Assembly: GCA_028712795.1 (NCBI GenBank)
Contig: JAQTPT010000038.1
Span: 1 to 40,596 of the forward strand
Length of the DNA: 40,596 bases
Direction: 5' to 3'
Source of the DNA: Methylococcales bacterium
Lineage (GTDB): Bacteria > Pseudomonadota > Gammaproteobacteria > Methylococcales > Methylomonadaceae
Every line of letters begins with the position of its first letter. Positions within the stretch are counted from its first letter, which is position 1. Under the pieces are notes generated by a model. It made no database searches and was not told the DNA's origin. It worked only from the letters and a program-made list of their open reading frames with translations. Position numbers and translations under genes: made by a program. Shown here one piece after another: positions 36,553 to 40,596 of the stretch.

Positions 36553-37257
36553 TTATGAATCGCAACTAAGTTTTAACACTTCGGAGTCGCTGTAGCCTTT
36601 GTCCTTTAATTGAAAGATGCTATTTACTATAGTTTTGATCATCCCATCCATCTCAGGGTCATTAGTGCTTCGTCCTTTCGTGATTACAGCAGTCGCTTGG
36701 ATTAATTGTGATCCTGTCATCTTGGAACTAACTCTACCATTATAATTTTCTAAGGATTTCTCTACTAAATAGCGATGATAATCATCACACTTAGATGTGG
36801 AAGTTGTTGTTGATTTTGCTATTCCTTCATCTTGCTTCTTCCTAGCTTCGGCTGCTACTTGACGCTGGGCTGGCGTCATAGCATCCCTACGCCGTTTCTG
36901 CTCAGCCATCCTTTCTTCCCTTTCCGCCTTGAGCCGATCGATCCGTTGCTGGCGTTGTTCGAGCATCTGTATGTTTTTGGCTTCGCGTTCCTGACGCTTC
37001 GCCTCCATGTCTAATCTACGAATCGATTGGCTGGCGCTGCTGGTATATCTTCGGGTTGCCGGGTTAAGGAGCGGGCTAACGCTCCTGATCAAATTATCGG
37101 CAAACCCCATATTGGCACTCGTTGTAGTTGCTGTTCCAGCCGTCGCCCCATAACCGCCGCCGTATGTGCCTCCCCCATAATTGGCGCATCCGGTGGTCAG
37201 AGATAGTATTGAGACGAAAGCCAAGGCCGGGATTTTGTGAATTGTTATTGTGTTCAT
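36553..37257 (-). CDS. predicted lipoprotein with coiled-coil region
   Basis: A 234-residue protein of unknown function. A basic, hydrophobic N-terminus ends in LSLTTGC, a plausible though imperfect lipobox, with Cys24 as the lipidated residue. A Gly/Tyr/Thr-rich stretch follows (about 25-48; YGGGTYGGGYG). A highly charged Arg/Glu/Gln-rich coiled coil covers about residues 78-145. A C-terminal domain (about 155-234) has two cysteines (CDDYHR and LKLSCDS) that could form a disulfide. The N-terminal segment suggests export and membrane anchoring. It appears monocistronic, and the RNA-like region starts right after its TAA. Confidence 0.7.
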   Translation of the reverse strand: MNTITIHKIPALAFVSILSLTTGCANYGGGTYGGGYGATAGTATTTSANMGFADNLIRSVSPLLNPATRRYTSSASQSIRRLDMEAKRQEREAKNIQMLEQRQQRIDRLKAEREERMAEQKRRRDAMTPAQRQVAAEARKKQDEGIAKSTTTSTSKCDDYHRYLVEKSLENYNGRVSSKMTGSQLIQATAVITKGRSTNDPEMDGMIKTIVNSIFQLKDKGYSDSEVLKLSCDS

Positions 37258-37801
37258 GTGAAAAATCTCCGTAGTTATGATGGGTCGAAAATTTGCCGAT
37301 CGGTTCGATGCAGGAAGATGAGAGTTGCCAAATGCATAAAGGGTTTCGAACGCTGTTTTTTGCGTTCTTATTTGTTATAACGAAGCAAAGCACAGGTATG
37401 GGGGGAAAATAAAATTTTTTACGGCAATCTCACCGGGACGGCCCATGACTTTTTAGCTCAGAGAGAATGTAAGCAAAAAAACCTATGCCTGTCAATGGCT
37501 AGAAAAACACAGTAATTATTTTGTCTAAAACATGTTTTGCTTTTTTAGAGGTATTTTAGGTTGCCTGTGCAACAGTTCTTCGATTTTCGCCATGTCAGGA
37601 TGTTTTATTTCCTGTTCACGCAGTGCTTTAGAATCGTCTCCGCACGCCTTGACGGAAGGCGAGTCCTTGCAACGCGTAACACGCAATCCATAGGGCGCAA
37701 TAGGCGATAGCCGTATTGCGCCGCAAGGTGGTCATAAAACATTTGGCGAAATACGCTACGCTATTCCGCCCTACCCACACATCCGGGCTACTTTTATTCA
37801 G
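37258..37801. other. gene-free spacer with REP pair and a possible gene tail
   Basis: No complete gene is seen. On the minus strand a frame ending with TAG at 37525 reads as protein-like for about 50 codons (SVKACGDDSKALREQEIKHP, then DMAKIEELLHRQP). It has no start codon and runs upstream into a REP copy, so it may be the tail of a deleted gene. A REP copy (37694-37722) and a second palindrome (37745-37774) form an inverted pair. Confidence 0.4.
37694..37774. repeat. inverted pair of REP-like palindromes
   Basis: 37694-37722 is a 29-base copy of the GGCGCAATAGGCGATAGCCG family with an ATAG head, the same family that flanks the RAYT. 37745-37774 is a different palindrome which on the minus strand starts GTAGGGCGGAATAGCG. 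The two heads face outwards, as in BIME units of enteric REP sequences. Confidence 0.75.
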
Positions 37802-38383
37802 TTAATCCGTCTCTGCTTCAGGTGGATTCATGTCGAATATTTCCCATAACTGTATTTCGATTTCCGGCAAGCTGCGCAAATGCAGCACTTCGTGTGGTCC
37901 AAAGACGTCGCTAGAGCCATAATGACCATCGTTTTGTAAACAGAATCGCTGTACATATTCTTCCAGTGGATCGATGACTACATATTCATGCACTCCAGAT
38001 CGTTCATACAATAATTTTTTTTCGCGCATATCTTTAAGCGCAGTGCCAGGTGACAATACCTCAACAACCAGATCGGGCGCTCCCTGGATATTTTTTTCGG
38101 TTATTTTGGCAGGATCACACACCACCAATACGTCCGGTTGAACCACGTCATAATCAGATAAGACCACGTCCACGGGTGCAACGTAAGGAATGCAGGACTT
38201 ACCTTTTAACTGTTGTTTTAGCTGGTTAAAGACGTCTCCCACAATGCCTTGGTGTTTTATAGTCGGCGCAGGGCTCATATTATAAATTTCCCCAGCTATC
38301 AATTCCAGGCGCTCGGCATCCGGCCAGCTCATGTAATCCGCTACGGTATGACGTGCTTGATGTGGTTTTGCCAAACTGTTCAC
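37802..38383 (-). CDS. Uma2 family (DUF820) restriction-nuclease-fold protein
   Basis: A 193-residue protein with the PD-(D/E)XK-like Uma2 pattern. ERLELIAGEIYNMSPAP near residues 25-41 holds the first acidic position. VVQPDVLVVCD near 79-89 and APDLVVEVLSPGTALKD near 102-118 hold the D and E-x-x positions, and KKLLYERSGVHEYVVIDP follows. Members are widespread in cyanobacteria and other mobile-DNA-rich genomes; their cellular role is not established. The gene stands alone, and no partner toxin or transposase gene adjoins it. Confidence 0.85.
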   Translation of the reverse strand: MNSLAKPHQARHTVADYMSWPDAERLELIAGEIYNMSPAPTIKHQGIVGDVFNQLKQQLKGKSCIPYVAPVDVVLSDYDVVQPDVLVVCDPAKITEKNIQGAPDLVVEVLSPGTALKDMREKKLLYERSGVHEYVVIDPLEEYVQRFCLQNDGHYGSSDVFGPHEVLHLRSLPEIEIQLWEIFDMNPPEAETD

Positions 38384-38768
38384 TATTTATCTCCGTAGGC
38401 TTTTCAGCCCACTGCTTTTATCGATTCATGGCGGGCAAACGATAAAGCTGTTTGCCTACCCAGCACGTCTTAAATAAGCTATCCCACATCGCATCGACTT
38501 GCTTGATCACCTCAGGCGACATTACAATCGTTCTGCCCCATTCCCTATTCGTTTCGCCCGGCCATTTGTTGGCGGCGTCAAAGCCTACTTTAGCTATGTA
38601 TGGTTTTACATATCGACCCCTTCCCGGTCAGTCAAAAATTTATATTTCAATTTCGATAAGTTTCCGGGGAAAGCATGCCGGCTCATAATCAGTTTATGAC
38701 ATTAGGAGGATAATTTGTCTACAGAACAGGACTGCTTGACGTCTTCTCACTTTATGCGACAGAACCGC
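38384..38768. other. gene-free spacer with repeat and an ORF remnant
   Basis: No intact gene is seen. A minus-strand frame (about 38418-38605) reads [20 protein letters not shown] and [16 protein letters not shown], which looks protein-like. It lacks a start codon and ends inside a palindromic repeat. I cannot name its family. It is probably the leftover end of a lost gene. Confidence 0.35.
38395..38459. repeat. diverged relative of the 83-bp compound palindrome
   Basis: The outer arms GTAGGC (38395-38400) and GCCTAC (38454-38459) enclose a stem GGCAAAC/GTTTGCC with the loop GATAAAGCT. That loop is identical to the loop of the 83-bp repeats, while the stem bases differ on both sides and still pair. 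This points to a related element whose stems have changed in a paired manner. Confidence 0.65.
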
Positions 38769-39821
38769 TCACTGTGCGGCTTGTTTTTTACTTTTGCGCT
38801 TGTTGGCATACATAGCTTCGTCGGCATGCCGTAATAATGCTTCTTCGGTGTCCCCGTGTTGTGGAAAGGAAGCAACGCCTACACTGATAGTGGTGGTAAT
38901 TGCATTGCCATTATAGCTAAAACCACTTGCAATAATTGTTTCCTGGAGGCGCTTTGCCACCATTTCCGCCGTTTCTAAGGAGGTGTTGGGTAGTAACACT
39001 GTGAATTCGTCTCCCCCATAGCGGGCTGTGGAGTCGCAGCCTCTTAAACAGCGATGAAAATTGCTGGCGAGGGTTTGTAATAAGAGGTCGCCTGCTTCGT
39101 GACCGTAAATGTCATTGACGGTTTTGAAATTATCGAGGTCCGCCATTATTAAAGAAAAAATGTATTTCCCGCGCCGGCCTTGTTGAAATTGTTTTCCCAG
39201 TAGCTCCATGAAAGCTCTGCGGCTGAAGAGATTGGTTAATTCATCGGTTTGTGCCGTGGTTTTGATAAGGCTGAAAGCTTGGTAGATGTCGCCTGACAAC
39301 ATGGTGGTGACGTAACCCACCAGCAACATAGGAAACAGCCAGGCCAACAGAACGCTGCCTTGTTTTAGGGAAAAGAGCTCGTCGAAAGATACGTCGTTTT
39401 TACCTAAATACACATAACAAGTGCCGATTAATAATACTTCCAATATTGTAGTTAACCTGCCCAAGGCTAGGGCGCTGGTGATAATGGGTAAAAAGTACAA
39501 ATTAAGTAACGGGCTGTTGTGTTTACCGGTGTGCCAAACGAACCAAGTGATCAACAAGATCATGACCCAGGATTCTAAAGCCAGTTTCCAAACTTTGTCT
39601 TTGGTGAAAAAAATCAAGAGGTAATGGAATACCATTACGAAGGCAGCGTAAGCGCAGAGGCCGGCTAATAAAAAGATTTTAATGTCTTCATCGAATTGGC
39701 CTACCACCAGATAAAACATCATCAAGAGTAGCAGTAACCATTCGATTTCCGCAACAGTGCGGTAAAAACCCCTCAGTGCGTTGGGATCTTTATTGAGACT
39801 AAAAAAAGGTTCCTTAATCAT
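38769..39821 (-). CDS. membrane-bound diguanylate cyclase (GGDEF)
   Basis: A 350-residue protein predicted to make the second messenger cyclic di-GMP from two GTP. About six hydrophobic segments lie between residues 30 and 175 and form a membrane sensor with no recognised ligand domain. The catalytic domain (about 180-345) begins TDELTNLFSRRAFMELL, includes ADLDNFKTVND with the metal-binding Asp, and has an intact RYGGDEF active site. RGCD lies five residues before GGDEF and is the RxxD inhibitory site, so product feedback is expected. No phosphodiesterase is adjacent; the only EAL gene in the window is a wreck. Confidence 0.92.
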   Translation of the reverse strand: MIKEPFFSLNKDPNALRGFYRTVAEIEWLLLLLMMFYLVVGQFDEDIKIFLLAGLCAYAAFVMVFHYLLIFFTKDKVWKLALESWVMILLITWFVWHTGKHNSPLLNLYFLPIITSALALGRLTTILEVLLIGTCYVYLGKNDVSFDELFSLKQGSVLLAWLFPMLLVGYVTTMLSGDIYQAFSLIKTTAQTDELTNLFSRRAFMELLGKQFQQGRRGKYIFSLIMADLDNFKTVNDIYGHEAGDLLLQTLASNFHRCLRGCDSTARYGGDEFTVLLPNTSLETAEMVAKRLQETIIASGFSYNGNAITTTISVGVASFPQHGDTEEALLRHADEAMYANKRKSKKQAAQ

Positions 39822-40157
39822 AGCAAATTTTCCGGATGGAGAGGATTAGGAATTAGAAAATAAGGCCAAGTCAATTTTTCCATTTTAACATATTGAGAAT
39901 TAATAAAATGATTAGGGGTAGGCGCTGTCCCAATTTTTCTATACGGAGTAGGTGTTTACTATTATTTATATTAATTAATCAAGAAATTAAGTCATTCTCT
40001 TTCGAGATAGTAAAAAAGTCTGTGTAAACTGACTCTAATCAAAATTAGGTATCCGTCCTGATACATGATCATAAACTGATTTATGGCTGGTTTCCAATTG
40101 CGCAATGGCAGGGACCATTTTTTGCGGCTTTCTCGATAGCCAAATAATCCACTTTCA
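39822..40157. other. gene-free AT-rich spacer
   Basis: I see no gene, RNA or clear repeat. The part next to 40157 may contain sequence that once encoded the rest of the truncated toxin, but no reading frame there is recognisable. Confidence 0.35.
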
Positions 40158-40295
40158 TTATTGGGAAGTTATTGCCACGGCCAAAAAGTCACCCTGAAAG
40201 TTAGGTGCTTTCAGAATAAGGACAGGACGTTTTTTGTTGGCGGATAGATCGGTAAACGGAAATGGCAATAAGACAATATCAGACGGCAGGTACAT
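40158..40295 (-). pseudogene. truncated PemK/MazF-family toxin
   Basis: From the ATG at 40295 the frame reads MYLPSDIVLLPFPFTDLSAN and then KKRPVLILKAPNFQGDFLAV before a TAA at 40158. This is the N-terminal third of a PemK/MazF-type mRNA interferase, with the PGDIV-like start (here PSDIV) and KRPVLIL strand. Normal members have about 110 residues, but only 46 remain here. The start overlaps the antitoxin gene by 17 bases, the usual arrangement. The toxin is presumably inactive. A start farther upstream at 40406 is an artefact that reads antisense-frame codons of the antitoxin gene. Confidence 0.75.
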
Positions 40296-40500
40296 TATTC
40301 CATACCTCATCTTCGACGTTATCCCGGTCTGTAAGCGAACAAGTCTGGGCCTCCTTAAAGTTTTGCCATTCAGCCTGTTCTTCGCGCTGACGCAAAAACA
40401 GTGCAAAATCCAAAATTTCCTGCACTATAGGGTCTGGTAAAGGTTTAATTGTTTGATAAACTAGTTCAGCTAAGAGCCTGTCCAAATATAACTGTAACAA
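40279..40500 (-). CDS. antitoxin-like protein (DUF2281 type)
   Basis: A protein of up to 73 residues with the pattern of DUF2281-type antitoxins: AELVYQTIKPLPDPIVQEIL and DFALFLRQREEQAEWQNF, then an acidic tail (NVEDEVWNNV). No ATG is available; TTG codons at 40500 or 40485 would have to start it. The upstream sequence within a few bases belongs to an insertion sequence end, so the native start was probably lost. It overlaps the toxin gene. The pair looks like a disabled toxin-antitoxin module. Confidence 0.55.
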   Translation of the reverse strand: MLQLYLDRLLAELVYQTIKPLPDPIVQEILDFALFLRQREEQAEWQNFKEAQTCSLTDRDNVEDEVWNNVPAV

Positions 40501-40503
40501 CTT

Positions 40504-40596
40504 TCAGGTTGACGGGAGGATGGTGTAATTCCATTCGCCATGGAAGTTGGCTTTTTGGATGTTGATTTTTTCGAGTTCCTCATCGGTCACTCTAAG
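40504..40596 (-). CDS. ISAzo13-like transposase, C-terminal end (partial)
   Basis: Thirty codons before a TGA at 40504-40506 read LRVTDEELEKINIQKANFHG, then EWNYTILPST. The FHGEWNYTI motif is the characteristic C-terminus of ISAzo13-family (Rhodopirellula-type) transposases. The gene runs off the right edge of the window, so intactness is unknown. The IS end must lie within a few bases of the antitoxin frame (40484-40503). Confidence 0.7.
   Translation of the reverse strand, partial: LRVTDEELEKINIQKANFHGEWNYTILPST

Noticed and set aside
36160..36558. 132-residue plus-strand ORF
   Set aside because: Its composition follows from the GC-rich RNA-like region; it has no family resemblance and no ribosome site.

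Overview
The window reads as chromosome of a gammaproteobacterium. The core block trpF-trpB-trpA-accD-folC-dedD-cvpA-purF-metZ, a contiguous recC-recB-recD operon, a DedD-type SPOR protein and a sigma-32-type clpB promoter all fit that class. An aerobic, possibly methanotrophic (Methylococcales-like) host is my inference only; no methane-oxidation gene is present to prove it. Layout: 1-800 holds a decayed IS5-family transposase. 829-1149 is a complete small transcription unit, with promoter, a 49-residue membrane peptide and a terminator. 1511-3515 has an aldehyde dehydrogenase and a decayed HAD phosphatase on the minus strand. 3843-8302 has a GlxA/FtrA-type regulator, then a HypX enzyme (hydrogenase CO-ligand synthesis) carrying an extra C-terminal hemerythrin domain, a small coiled-coil protein and a BioD-like P-loop protein. 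8570-17667 is the housekeeping run for tryptophan, malonyl-CoA, folate, cell-division/envelope, purine and methionine synthesis, with several 4-bp ATGA overlaps. 17700-18276 is a broken EAL-domain gene, followed by a PfkB sugar kinase and clpB. 22117-24256 is a repeat-rich accessory zone: a DUF2335 gene pair and a REP-associated tyrosine transposase (RAYT) interrupted by a TGA and bracketed by REP-like palindromes. 24236-35523 (minus strand) holds a 7Fe ferredoxin, a DHA2-family efflux transporter and recCBD. 35524-36552 is gene-free, with two dispersed repeats and a GC-rich, probably structured RNA region. 36553-40596 (minus strand) has a predicted lipoprotein, a Uma2-family nuclease, a membrane diguanylate cyclase, a damaged toxin-antitoxin pair and, cut by the window edge, the end of an ISAzo13-like transposase. 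How parts fit: TrpF, TrpB and TrpA catalyse three steps of tryptophan synthesis (TrpC, between TrpF and TrpA, is not in the window). RecBCD is a complete double-strand-break repair enzyme. HypX would make CO for a [NiFe]-hydrogenase, whose genes are not here. The most unusual signals are the HypX-hemerythrin fusion, in which all seven di-iron ligands can be located, and a population of palindromic repeats. These repeats flank the RAYT and have also become the 3' ends of the ferredoxin and transporter genes and the 5' end of the transporter gene. All protein family calls were made by reading the sequence, without database searches.
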